Shown here one piece after another: positions 22,083 through 29,986 of a DNA stretch of 64,000 nt. Below the pieces are notes generated by a model. It ran no database searches. It saw only the letters and a program-made list of their open reading frames with translations, and was not told the DNA's origin. This DNA comes from Actinomyces weissii (GTDB lineage: Bacteria > Actinomycetota > Actinomycetes > Actinomycetales > Actinomycetaceae). Each line of letters opens with the position of its first letter. Within the stretch, counting starts at the first letter, position 1. The DNA is taken from positions 1,054,001 to 1,118,000 of the forward strand of contig NZ_CP066802.1 of the NCBI RefSeq assembly GCF_016598775.1, read 5' to 3'. A program made the position numbers and the translations under genes.

Positions 22083-23348
22083 ATGCCTGAACTCAAGACC
22101 GACCACTCGGAGGCGGCGCTCAGCGGCGCCCACTCCCACGGCCAGCGCGCCTACGTCTCCTCCCGCGCCGACCGTCCCACCTCCTTCGACCCCCAGGACA
22201 TCCCCGTGCCCGGTGGCCGCGAGGAGGAGTGGCGCTTCACGCCCATGCGGCGCTTCGCCCCCCTGTTCAACCTGGAGGCCGTGCAGGCCGCCACCGCCCA
22301 GGGCGGCGCCCTGACGCTGAGCGCCTCCCCCGTGGCCGGAGCCACCGTACGTACCTGCCCCCGTGACGACCAGCAGGTGGGCACGGTCGGGGCCCCCGGG
22401 GACCGCACCGGCGTCGTCGCCTGGGCCGCCTGCCAGGAGGCCACCGTAATCACCCTGGAGCCTGGTGCCCAGCTGGCGCAGGCCCTGCGGGTAGGCGTAA
22501 CCGGCGGTGACAGCCTCACGGAAGGCACCTGGTCGGCCCCCACCGCCCAGCACCTGCTGGTGCGCGCCGAGAAGGGCTCCAAGGGCACCGTGCTGCTGGA
22601 GCACCGTGGCACCGCGGCCCTGACCCAGACCGTGGAGGTCGTCGTCGCGGAGGGCGCTGAGCTGACCCTGGTCACGGTCCAGGACTGGCAGGCCCCTTCC
22701 GTGCACGCCTCCAACCACCGGGTGCGGGTGGAGGGCCGCGGCAGCCTCAAGCACGTGGTGGTCTCCCTGGGCGGGGACGTGCGCATCTGCTCCGACTTCG
22801 GCTACTCCGGGGAGGGCGGGCGCGTGGACTCCTACGGCGTCTACTTCACCGACGCCGGGCAGCACCAGGAGCACCGCCCCTATGTGGCCCACACCGAGCC
22901 GCACTGCTACTCCCGCGTCACCTACAAGGGGGCGCTGCAGGGCGACGGCGCCCACGCCGTCTGGGTAGGGGACTGCCTGATCGGCGCTGCCGCCCGCGGC
23001 ACCGACACCTACGAGCTCAACCGCAACCTGGTGCTGACCGAGGGGGCCAAGGCCGACTCGGTGCCCAACCTGGAGATCGAGAACGGCAACATCGAGGGGG
23101 CCGGGCACGCCAGCGCCACCGGCCGCTTCGACGACTCCCAGCTGTTCTACCTGCGCTCCCGCGGCATCACCGAGACGGAGGCCCGCCGCCTGGTGGTGCT
23201 GGGCTTCTTCAACGAGATCGTCGCCGAGATCGGGGTGGCCGAGGTCGAGGAGACCCTCATGGCGGCCATCGAGCGCGAGCTGGCCCTGACCGGCCTGGTC
23301 TCCGCCCGCACCGAGCCGCAGACCGGCAGCGAGCAGCCCCAGGCCTGA
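22083..23348 (+). CDS. sufD: Fe-S assembly protein SufD
   Basis: The 421-residue partner of SufB shares its beta-helix fold and the C-terminal motif FDDSQLFYLRSRGITETEA that docks on SufC. The N-terminal EEEWRFTPM is typical of SufD. AGGAG is located 6 nt before the ATG. It lies 81 nt downstream of sufB in the same operon. Confidence 0.95.
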   Translation: MPELKTDHSEAALSGAHSHGQRAYVSSRADRPTSFDPQDIPVPGGREEEWRFTPMRRFAPLFNLEAVQAATAQGGALTLSASPVAGATVRTCPRDDQQVGTVGAPGDRTGVVAWAACQEATVITLEPGAQLAQALRVGVTGGDSLTEGTWSAPTAQHLLVRAEKGSKGTVLLEHRGTAALTQTVEVVVAEGAELTLVTVQDWQAPSVHASNHRVRVEGRGSLKHVVVSLGGDVRICSDFGYSGEGGRVDSYGVYFTDAGQHQEHRPYVAHTEPHCYSRVTYKGALQGDGAHAVWVGDCLIGAAARGTDTYELNRNLVLTEGAKADSVPNLEIENGNIEGAGHASATGRFDDSQLFYLRSRGITETEARRLVVLGFFNEIVAEIGVAEVEETLMAAIERELALTGLVSARTEPQTGSEQPQA

Positions 23349-23402
23349 GCCGACCCGGGCCCCTTACAGACACACACAGAGCAAGACGCGGAAAGAAACC
23401 CA

Positions 23403-24152
23403 ATGAGCACTCTTGAGATCAAGAACCTTCACGTAGAGGTCGCCACCAACGACGGCCCCAAGCCCATCCTCAAGGGCGTGGACCTGACCATCGCCTCCGG
23501 CGAGGTCCACGCCGTCATGGGCCCCAACGGCTCCGGCAAGTCCACCCTGGCCTACTCGATCGCCGGTCACCCCGACTACGAGGTCACCGAGGGCGAGGTC
23601 CTGCTGGACGGCGTCAACCTGCTGGAGATGAGCGTGGACGAGCGCGCCCGTGCGGGACTGTTCCTGGCCATGCAGTACCCCGTGGAGGTCCCGGGCGTGT
23701 CCGTGGCCAACTTCCTGCGCACCGCCAAGACCGCCATCGACGGCCAGGCCCCCAAGGTCCGCCAGTGGGTGGGGGAGGTCAACTCCGCCATGGAGAGGCT
23801 GCGCATGGCCCCCGAGTTCAACCAGCGCGACGTCAACACCGGCTTCTCCGGCGGCGAGAAGAAGCGCTTCGAGATCCTGCAGATGGAGCTGCTCAAGCCC
23901 CGTTTCGCGGTGCTTGACGAGACCGACTCCGGCCTGGACGTGGACGCCCTGCGCATCGTCTCCGAGGGCGTCAACCGCCTGCACGCGGAGACCGACGCCG
24001 GCTTCCTGCTCATCACCCACTACACGCGCATCCTGCGCTACATCAGGCCCAGCCACGTGCACGTGTTCGTGGACGGGCGCGTGGCCGAGCAGGGCGGCCC
24101 GGACCTGGCCGAGCGCCTGGAGGAGGAGGGCTACGACCGCTTCCTGGCCTGA
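23403..24152 (+). CDS. sufC: Fe-S assembly ATPase SufC
   Basis: This 249-residue ABC ATPase powers the SufBCD scaffold. Walker A GPNGSGKS is at residues 40-47, the signature is FSGGEKKRFEILQ, Walker B is FAVLDETDSGLDVDAL, and the switch is LLITHYTRIL. It has a start ATG after GGAAAGAAA. Length and motifs are standard. Confidence 0.97.
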   Translation: MSTLEIKNLHVEVATNDGPKPILKGVDLTIASGEVHAVMGPNGSGKSTLAYSIAGHPDYEVTEGEVLLDGVNLLEMSVDERARAGLFLAMQYPVEVPGVSVANFLRTAKTAIDGQAPKVRQWVGEVNSAMERLRMAPEFNQRDVNTGFSGGEKKRFEILQMELLKPRFAVLDETDSGLDVDALRIVSEGVNRLHAETDAGFLLITHYTRILRYIRPSHVHVFVDGRVAEQGGPDLAERLEEEGYDRFLA

Positions 24153-24261
24153 GCCCGCGGCGGGCGGGTGGCCCACGACCCCGCCCGCCCGGCCCAGGCG
24201 GCCCGCCCCGGGCCGTGACCGTACAAGGACCAGCGGACCGCAGGACAGCAGGAGGATGAGG

Positions 24262-25602
24262 ATGAGCCCGCGCAGCAACGCCCAGCCGCTCAGTGAGGCC
24301 GAGGTGCAGGACCTGCGCGCCGACTTCCCCTACCTGCAGCGGCCAGCCCGCGACGGCAGCCAGGTCACCTACCTGGACTGGGCGGCCACCGCCCAGAAGC
24401 CCGCCAGCGTGATAGCTGCGGAGGAGACCTTCTACCGCCTGCACTACGGTGCCGCCGGACGCTCCACCTACCAGCTCGCTGACGACTCCACCCAGGCCCT
24501 GGAGGACGCTCGCGACGCCGTCGCCGCCTTCGTGGGGGCGCGTGCCGAGAACCTGGTGCTCACCAAGAACGCCACCGAGGCCCTGAACCTGGTGGCCCTG
24601 GCCGTCGGCCACGCCAGCCTGGGGCGCCCCGCCAGCCACGGGGGCGCCAGCCGTTCGGCCGGGGACCGCACGGACCCGGCCGAGCGCCTGCGTCTGGCCC
24701 CCGGGGACGAGATCGTGGTCACCCGGGCCGAGCACCACGCCAACCTGGTGCCCTGGCAGGAGCTGGCGGCCCGCACCGGTGCCCGCCTGCGCTGGCTGGA
24801 CCTGACCCCGGACGGACGCCTGGACCCCGGCACCGCCACGGTCATCACGGAGCGCTGCCGGGTGCTGGCCCTGACCCACGCCTCCAACGTCACCGGGGCC
24901 GTCACCCCCCTGGAGGCCTTCCTGCCCCGCGCCCGGGAGGCGGGCGCCCTGGTGGTGCTGGACACCTGCCAGTCCAGCGCGCACATGCCCCTGGACTTCC
25001 AGGCCCTAAGCCTGGCCGGGGTGGACGCCCTGGTGCTGTCGGCCCACAAGATGTGCGGGCCCAGCGGCATCGGCGCCCTGGTGGCCACCACCGCGCTGCT
25101 GGAGGCCATGCCGCCGGTGCTTACCGGTGGCTCCATGATCGAGGTGGTAACCATGGAGTCCTCCACCTACATGAGCGGCCCGGCCCGCTTCGAGGCCGGG
25201 ACCCAGGCCCTGGCGCAGGCCGTGGCCTGGCACGCCGCCGTCGACTGGCTCACCGGGGTGGGGCTGGAGCGGCTGCAGGCCACTGAGCACCTGCTGCTGG
25301 GGCGGCTCCTGGACGGGATGGCCCAGGTTCCCGGCCTGCGCCTGCTGGGCCCGGCGGAGACCACCGACCGCCTGGGCGTGGCGGCCTTCACCATTGACGG
25401 CGTGCACCCTCACGACGTAGGACAGGTGCTTGACGCCGCCGGGGTGGCGGTACGCACCGGCCACCACTGCGCCCAGCCCCTGCACCGGTACTTCGGGGTC
25501 CACGCCTCCTCCCGGGTGTCCTTCGGGCCCTGCACCACCACCGTGGAGGTGGAGCGCTTCCTGGAGGCGGTCTCAGGCGTGCGCGACTACTTCAGGAGAT
25601 GA
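24262..25602 (+). CDS. sufS: Cysteine desulfurase SufS
   Basis: The 446-residue PLP enzyme takes sulfur from cysteine. The PLP-binding lysine is K263 in LSAHKMCGPSGIG, and the active cysteine is C403 in RTGHHCAQPLHRYFG, the group II pattern. The ATG at 24262 sits 6 nt after AGGAGG; an ATG two codons earlier is too close to the ribosome site. It is followed after 1 nt by sufU, its usual sulfur-acceptor partner. Confidence 0.96.
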   Translation: MSPRSNAQPLSEAEVQDLRADFPYLQRPARDGSQVTYLDWAATAQKPASVIAAEETFYRLHYGAAGRSTYQLADDSTQALEDARDAVAAFVGARAENLVLTKNATEALNLVALAVGHASLGRPASHGGASRSAGDRTDPAERLRLAPGDEIVVTRAEHHANLVPWQELAARTGARLRWLDLTPDGRLDPGTATVITERCRVLALTHASNVTGAVTPLEAFLPRAREAGALVVLDTCQSSAHMPLDFQALSLAGVDALVLSAHKMCGPSGIGALVATTALLEAMPPVLTGGSMIEVVTMESSTYMSGPARFEAGTQALAQAVAWHAAVDWLTGVGLERLQATEHLLLGRLLDGMAQVPGLRLLGPAETTDRLGVAAFTIDGVHPHDVGQVLDAAGVAVRTGHHCAQPLHRYFGVHASSRVSFGPCTTTVEVERFLEAVSGVRDYFRR

Positions 25603-25603
25603 G

Positions 25604-26074
25604 ATGAACGACCTCGACCAGCTCTACCAGCAGGTGATCCTGGACCACTCCCGGGAGCGGCACGGCGAGGGCCTGCCTGACTCCCCCCAGGGATCCAGCC
25701 ACCAGGTCAACCCCACCTGCGGGGACGAGGTCGACCTGGCCGTGCAGGTGCAGGACGGCAGGCTGGTGGCCGTGGGCTGGCAGGGGCAGGGCTGCTCCAT
25801 CTCCCAGGCCTCCGTCTCCGTGATGCACGACCTGGTCGACGGCGCCGACCTGGCCACCATCGCCCGTCTGGAGCGGGACTTCCACACCCTCATGCACTCG
25901 CGCGGACGCGGGGTGGAGGACAGGGTCCTGGACGAGCTGGAGGACGCCGCCGCCTTTGAGGGCGTGTCAAAGTACCCGAACCGGGTCAAGTGCGCCCTGC
26001 TGGGCTGGATGGCCCTGAAGGACGCCCTGGCCAAGGCAGGGATCGCCCTGCCCCCGGCCCAGGAACAGGACTGA
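25604..26074 (+). CDS. sufU: Sulfurtransferase/zinc protein SufU
   Basis: The 156-residue SufU accepts sulfur from SufS through zinc-ligand exchange. Conserved cysteines C39 (NPTCGDEVDL), C64 (GQGCSISQAS) and C130 (VKCALLGW), plus the nearby aspartate, match the Bacillus-type zinc site. The ATG follows CAGGAGA just past the sufS stop codon. A longer reading frame starting at 25430 inside sufS is rejected because it lacks a ribosome site and has no SufU similarity there. Confidence 0.95.
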   Translation: MNDLDQLYQQVILDHSRERHGEGLPDSPQGSSHQVNPTCGDEVDLAVQVQDGRLVAVGWQGQGCSISQASVSVMHDLVDGADLATIARLERDFHTLMHSRGRGVEDRVLDELEDAAAFEGVSKYPNRVKCALLGWMALKDALAKAGIALPPAQEQD

Positions 26075-26170
26075 CGGCCTGGGGCGTAAGACCCCGGTAC
26101 CGCACCCGGCAGGCGCTAACCTGGGCCTGCCGCCGTGCCACTGCCTGACCGCACCGACACAAGGAGAAGC

Positions 26171-26569
26171 ATGAGCCAGAACCCGCAGCCGCCCGCCGAG
26201 GGGGAGGCCGTCAACCCTATGGCCGCCCAGCACCTGCCCGCCACCGGGGCCGCCGCCACCGCCGTCGACGTCGCCGAGGTGGAGGAGGCCCTGCGGGACG
26301 TGATCGACCCTGAGCTCGGCATCAACGTGGTGGACCTGGGCCTGCTGTACGGCGTCAACATCGAGCCCGACGGCGCCATCGTGCTGGACATGACCCTGAC
26401 CACCGCCGCCTGCCCGCTGACCGACGTGATCGAGGAGCAGGCCCAGCAGGCGCTGGCCGCCTTCTCCCACGACGTGCGGGTCCAGTGGGTCTGGCTGCCG
26501 CCGTGGGGCCCGGACAAGATCACCCCGGAGGGCCGCGAGCAGCTGCGGGCCCTGGGCTTCAACGTCTGA
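26171..26569 (+). CDS. sufT: SufT/MIP18-family (DUF59) Fe-S maturation protein
   Basis: The 132-residue protein carries a DUF59 domain: ALRDVIDPELGINVVDLGLLYG and MTLTTAACPLTDVIEEQ, including the conserved cysteine. Family members help transfer Fe-S clusters to targets. AAGGAG precedes the ATG. A TAACCT box around 26115 could add a second promoter after the 96-nt gap. Operon position supports the name. Confidence 0.92.
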   Translation: MSQNPQPPAEGEAVNPMAAQHLPATGAAATAVDVAEVEEALRDVIDPELGINVVDLGLLYGVNIEPDGAIVLDMTLTTAACPLTDVIEEQAQQALAAFSHDVRVQWVWLPPWGPDKITPEGREQLRALGFNV

Positions 26570-26643
26570 GCCTGCCGCGTGCTGCGGTCCCGTCCGCCGC
26601 AGCCACCGTCCCGCCACCTGCCGCTCCACGCGCCCGGTTGTGC

Positions 26644-26649
26644 CACACT
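26644..26649 (+). promoter_or_regulatory. -10 box for leaderless MerR transcript
   Basis: CACACT ends 7 nt before the GTG at 26657, with no Shine-Dalgarno sequence in between. Confidence 0.35.
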
Positions 26650-26656
26650 GCGGGCT

Positions 26657-27514
26657 GTGCGTGCCTCCGAGATCGCGGCGCTGACCGGGACGACCGTCCG
26701 CACCGTCCGCTACTACCACTCCCTGGGGCTGCTGCCTGTGCCTGCGGAGCGGGGAGGGTGGCGCGACTACGAGCTGGCGCACGTCGCCCGCCTCTCACGT
26801 ATCCGCTGGCTGGTGCGTGCCGGGCTGCCCCTGAGCGCGGTGGCCCGCGTCCTGGACGGGGCGAGCGCTCCCGCCAGCCAGGTAACCCCTGACCAGTCCC
26901 AGGTGGCTGCACGCCGCAGCCAGCTGGACGACGACGCGCCGCCGCCGGGAGCAGCCACTGTTGTAGCGGACCTGACCGCTGCCCTGGGGGCGGCCGAGGA
27001 GCACCTGGCTGAGGTCACCGCCCAGCGGGACAGGCTGCGCGCGCTGCTGGCCCGGGCCGAGCAGGGCTGTACGGTCTCGCCCATGCCCACCACCATGGCG
27101 GCCTTCTTCGACCGCCTGGAGCAGGCGGCCACCGACGAGCGGACGCGGGCGGCGGTGCGCCGCGAGCGCGACGTCGTCGACCTGGCCTGCTACCGCGGGC
27201 AGATCCCCCCGGAGGCGGAGGCCCTTTTCGGTGACCTTGACGAGCAGGACCTGCAGGAGGTCCTGAGGGCCTACGGCAGCCAGCCCCAGGAGCTGACCGA
27301 CGAGCAGGTCAGGGCCCAGGCGCGGAGCAACGTGGCGCGCCTGGAGAAGCAGCTGGGGGCCAGGCGGCTGACCGAGCTGGCCCGTAGTGTCGACGAGGAG
27401 GCCGTGCGCTCCTTCTTCCGGCTGACTGATGTGCTGCAGCCTTTCGACGCACGCCTGGCCCGGGCTATGGAGGCCGCGCTGCTGGACGCGATCAGGCGCT
27501 GGCGGTCGGCCTGA
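26657..27514 (+). CDS. MerR-family transcriptional regulator
   Basis: The 285-residue regulator has an N-terminal MerR winged helix: ASEIAALTGTTVRTVRYYHS, LGLLPVP and RIRWLVRAGLPLSAVARVL. A coiled-coil-like linker (about residues 95-140) is followed by a helical effector domain with no recognised cysteine cluster. The GTG at 26657 is chosen because it puts the helix-turn-helix at residue 2, the norm for MerR proteins. A flavodoxin-like gene follows behind a 19-bp palindrome and may be the target. The effector is unknown. Confidence 0.82.
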   Translation: MRASEIAALTGTTVRTVRYYHSLGLLPVPAERGGWRDYELAHVARLSRIRWLVRAGLPLSAVARVLDGASAPASQVTPDQSQVAARRSQLDDDAPPPGAATVVADLTAALGAAEEHLAEVTAQRDRLRALLARAEQGCTVSPMPTTMAAFFDRLEQAATDERTRAAVRRERDVVDLACYRGQIPPEAEALFGDLDEQDLQEVLRAYGSQPQELTDEQVRAQARSNVARLEKQLGARRLTELARSVDEEAVRSFFRLTDVLQPFDARLARAMEAALLDAIRRWRSA

Positions 27515-27590
27515 GCACTCGGCGCGTGGAGGCGTCCCGGTCGGTCCCGTTCCGCCCTCGGGGCGGCGGGCCGTGGCGCACCTGGCTTGC

Positions 27591-27609
27591 GTGTGACGCC
27601 ACGTCACAC
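27591..27609. promoter_or_regulatory. Palindrome before the flavodoxin-like gene
   Basis: GTGTGAC and GTCACAC are perfect 7-bp arms around 5 nt. The site lies between the MerR gene and the flavodoxin-like gene and is a candidate regulator-binding site. Confidence 0.4.
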
Positions 27610-27653
27610 CGGAGCATCGAGGTATGAGCACGGGGGAGAAGGAGGTCACGGAG

Positions 27654-28157
27654 ATGACGAAGGCACAGATGACAGCACTGGTGATCGTCGAGTCCTGCTT
27701 CGGGGGCACTCGCGCCCTGGCTGAGCAGGTCGCCGCCGGGCTGCAGCAGGAGGGGGCGGCCGTGGCGCTGGAGGACAGCGATGAGGCCCCCACCAGCCTG
27801 CCCCCGGGGCTGCAGCTGCTGGTCCTGGGCGCCCCCACCCACAACCGGGGCCTGTCCACGCCCGCATCCCGCCAGCAGGCGGTGAGCAGGGGCGGTCGGG
27901 CCGTCCAGCGTGGCATCCGTGAGTGGCTGGAGGCGGTGACGCTTCCCTCGGGGACGCCGGTCGTCGCCTTCGACACCATCTCTGGGCGCAGCTGGTTCGC
28001 TGGCTCAGCGGCCCAGCGGGTGGCTAAGGCCCTGTCCCGCAAGGGCGCTGGTCCTGCCGCCGCCACCCGCAGCTTCCTGGTCAGCCCCCAGGGGCCTGCC
28101 AGCGGTCAGGCCCAGGAGGCCCGTGCCTGGGGGCGGCAGCTGGCGACGGGCACCTAG
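27654..28157 (+). CDS. Flavodoxin-like protein
   Basis: The 167-residue protein has a flavodoxin fold. The FMN phosphate loop is VIVESCFGGTRALAEQVAAG, and a second loop, LVLGAPTHNRGLST, lies where flavodoxin_1/WrbA-type proteins contact the isoalloxazine ring. The ATG at 27654 is preceded by AAGGAGG at 8 nt; an ATG at 27624 would add ten residues. The partner and reaction are unknown. Its position after a MerR gene suggests stress-regulated redox activity, by inference. Confidence 0.75.
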   Translation: MTKAQMTALVIVESCFGGTRALAEQVAAGLQQEGAAVALEDSDEAPTSLPPGLQLLVLGAPTHNRGLSTPASRQQAVSRGGRAVQRGIREWLEAVTLPSGTPVVAFDTISGRSWFAGSAAQRVAKALSRKGAGPAAATRSFLVSPQGPASGQAQEARAWGRQLATGT

Positions 28158-28394
28158 ACGGGTGCGTTCGGGCTGGGCGCGGGGCGCGCAGGAGGCCTGC
28201 GGCGGGACCGGCCCACTGACCCCCAGGACCGGCTGGCGGCTGCGGGCCGCCTCCCAGGCCACCCCTTCCACCCCCCTTGACCGCCGTGCCCTCCACCCCC
28301 GGGACCGGCAGTGGCGGCCGTCTTGCGGCCTTGCGGTACCGCGGATGGTCAGCACTGCCCCCCTGAATCTGAGTCTGTGCTTACGGGCCGTTGC

Positions 28395-28400
28395 TAGCGT
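28395..28400 (+). promoter_or_regulatory. -10 box for leaderless lipid-module transcript
   Basis: TAGCGT ends 6 nt before the ATG at 28407. No ribosome site is present. Confidence 0.45.
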
Positions 28401-28406
28401 GGTCCT

Positions 28407-29048
28407 ATGCGCTCGCTCTATGGCTTGAAGCACTGGTACACGCGCCGTCTCGGCTTCCTGGTGCAGGCCTCCGTGCGCCGTGGGATCAGCCCGGACCTGT
28501 GGACGGTCGTCGGGGTGGCCGCCGGGGCGCTGGGGGCCGGGGCCGTGGCCCTGGGCTGGTGGCCCGCCGCCTTCGTCCTGCTGGCTGCCCGCCTGGGCGG
28601 GGCGAACCTCGACGGCGCCGTGGCCCGCGCCCGGGGCGTCTCCCGCCCCTTCGGCTTCGTGCTCAACGAGCTCGGTGACCGCCTCTCGGACCTGCTGATG
28701 ATGGCGGGCCTGGTGTGCCTGGCCTGGCGCTCCGGCCCCGCCGGTTCCCCGGTGCTGCTGCTGGTGGCTACGGTGGCCGCCACCCTGCCCACCTTCGTGT
28801 CCCTCAGCGCCGCCGGGGCCGGGGCCCCGCGCCTGAACGGCGGGCCGGTGGGCAAGACCGAGCGCTGCCTGCTGGCCGTGTTGGCCGCGGCCCAGCCCGC
28901 CTGGCTGCTGGTGATCGGCTGGGTGATTATCGTCGGCTCCCTGCTGACCGCCACCGTGCGCCTGCTGCGCACCCGGGCGGCCCTGGCCGCCCCGGGCGGC
29001 GCCAGCCCTCAGGCCACCCCGGCCGGGACCGCCCCCGCAGCCCGCTGA
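28407..29048 (+). CDS. CDP-alcohol phosphatidyltransferase, YnbA-like
   Basis: The 213-residue membrane protein has the family signature LDGAVARARG followed by FGFVLNELGDRLSD. Two of the four acidic positions of the usual D-x2-DG-x2-AR-x8-G-x3-D-x3-D signature differ: the first is Ala and the third is Asn. E. coli YnbA, as I recall it, shares the NALDG and LNETGD pattern, so this looks like a subfamily trait, not decay. It would exchange CMP of a CDP-lipid for an unknown alcohol. It is followed by YnbB-like and YnbC-like genes. The start is a leaderless-type ATG. Confidence 0.8.
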   Translation: MRSLYGLKHWYTRRLGFLVQASVRRGISPDLWTVVGVAAGALGAGAVALGWWPAAFVLLAARLGGANLDGAVARARGVSRPFGFVLNELGDRLSDLLMMAGLVCLAWRSGPAGSPVLLLVATVAATLPTFVSLSAAGAGAPRLNGGPVGKTERCLLAVLAAAQPAWLLVIGWVIIVGSLLTATVRLLRTRAALAAPGGASPQATPAGTAPAAR

Positions 29049-29057
29049 GGAGAGACC

Positions 29058-29969
29058 GTGACTGCCGTTGTGCCTGCCGGACTGCTGGACTGGCTGCTCT
29101 CCGGGCAGCGGGACTGGACCCTGCGCCTGCCCGTGCTGGACCTGGTGCTGACCGGGCGGGCGGTGTTCCTGGCGGCGGTGGCCCTGGCCGTGCTGCTCCT
29201 GGCGGGCATCGGCGTGGCCGCCTCCGGCAGCACCGAGCTGCGACGGCGCTGGACCACCTGGGCGGTCATCATCCCCGCCGTCGGCATACCCATCTGGGTA
29301 GGCAGGGGCACGACGGCGGTGCTGGCGGCCCTGCTGGCGCTGCAGGCGGTGCGGGAGCTGGCGGCCATGGTCCGCCTGCCGCGGCCCGAGACCCTGCTGC
29401 TCTACCTCCTGGCGGTGGCCTACCCGCTGGCTGCCTGGCTGCGGCCTGGCCTGCTGTCCCTGGCCCCCGTGCTGGTGCTGGTCTGCGCCCTGCCAGCCGT
29501 TCTGGCCGGGGACGTGGCCGACGGCCTGCGGCGGGCCAGCCTGACCGGCTTCGCCTCGGTGTGGATCGCCTGGTCCCTGTCGCACCTGGTGGTGCTGTGG
29601 CAGGACGCCTTCCTGATCGCCTTCGCCGCCTCCGCCGCGGACGTGGCGGCCTGGTGCGGCGGCACCGGCCTGCGCCGTTTCTCCTGGGCCCGGCGGCCGC
29701 TGTCCCCCCTGTCCCCGAACAAGACCGTAGGGGGCCTGGTGGGGGCGGTTGTCGGCGGGATGGCGGTGCTGCTGCTGCTCGGGCACCTGAGCCCCGGCTA
29801 CGCCGTCGCGGTGGCCTTGGGCGGGGTGCTGGGCGACCTGCTGGAGTCGCTGGTCAAGCGCACTAGCGGGGTCAAGGACGCAGGCAGCTGGCTGCCGGGC
29901 TTCGGGGGGCTGCTGGACCGTATCGACTCACTGCTGCTCGTACTGCCCCTAGCCGCTGTGCTGGGCTGA
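29058..29969 (+). CDS. CDP-diacylglycerol synthase-like protein, YnbB-like
   Basis: The 303-residue protein with about eight membrane helices ends with the cytidylyltransferase signature: SPNKTVGGLVGAVVGG, then GDLLESLVKRTSGVKDAGSW, then LPGFGGLLDRIDSL. The canonical LPGHGG has Phe instead of His here. The reaction would be phosphatidate plus CTP to a CDP-lipid, supplying the adjacent phosphatidyltransferase. The GTG start follows AGGAGAG. Confidence 0.85.
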   Translation: MTAVVPAGLLDWLLSGQRDWTLRLPVLDLVLTGRAVFLAAVALAVLLLAGIGVAASGSTELRRRWTTWAVIIPAVGIPIWVGRGTTAVLAALLALQAVRELAAMVRLPRPETLLLYLLAVAYPLAAWLRPGLLSLAPVLVLVCALPAVLAGDVADGLRRASLTGFASVWIAWSLSHLVVLWQDAFLIAFAASAADVAAWCGGTGLRRFSWARRPLSPLSPNKTVGGLVGAVVGGMAVLLLLGHLSPGYAVAVALGGVLGDLLESLVKRTSGVKDAGSWLPGFGGLLDRIDSLLLVLPLAAVLG

Positions 29970-29986
29970 GAAACATAGGAGACCAG

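Noticed and set aside
23650..24261. A 5' extension of sufS into sufC
   Set aside because: The extension is out of frame with SufC and low complexity. The ATG at 24262 has an ideal AGGAGG.
28407..29048. Inactive CDP-alcohol transferase (pseudoenzyme)
   Set aside because: The Ala and Asn at the metal motif match the recalled pattern of E. coli YnbA, so a subfamily trait is more likely than decay.
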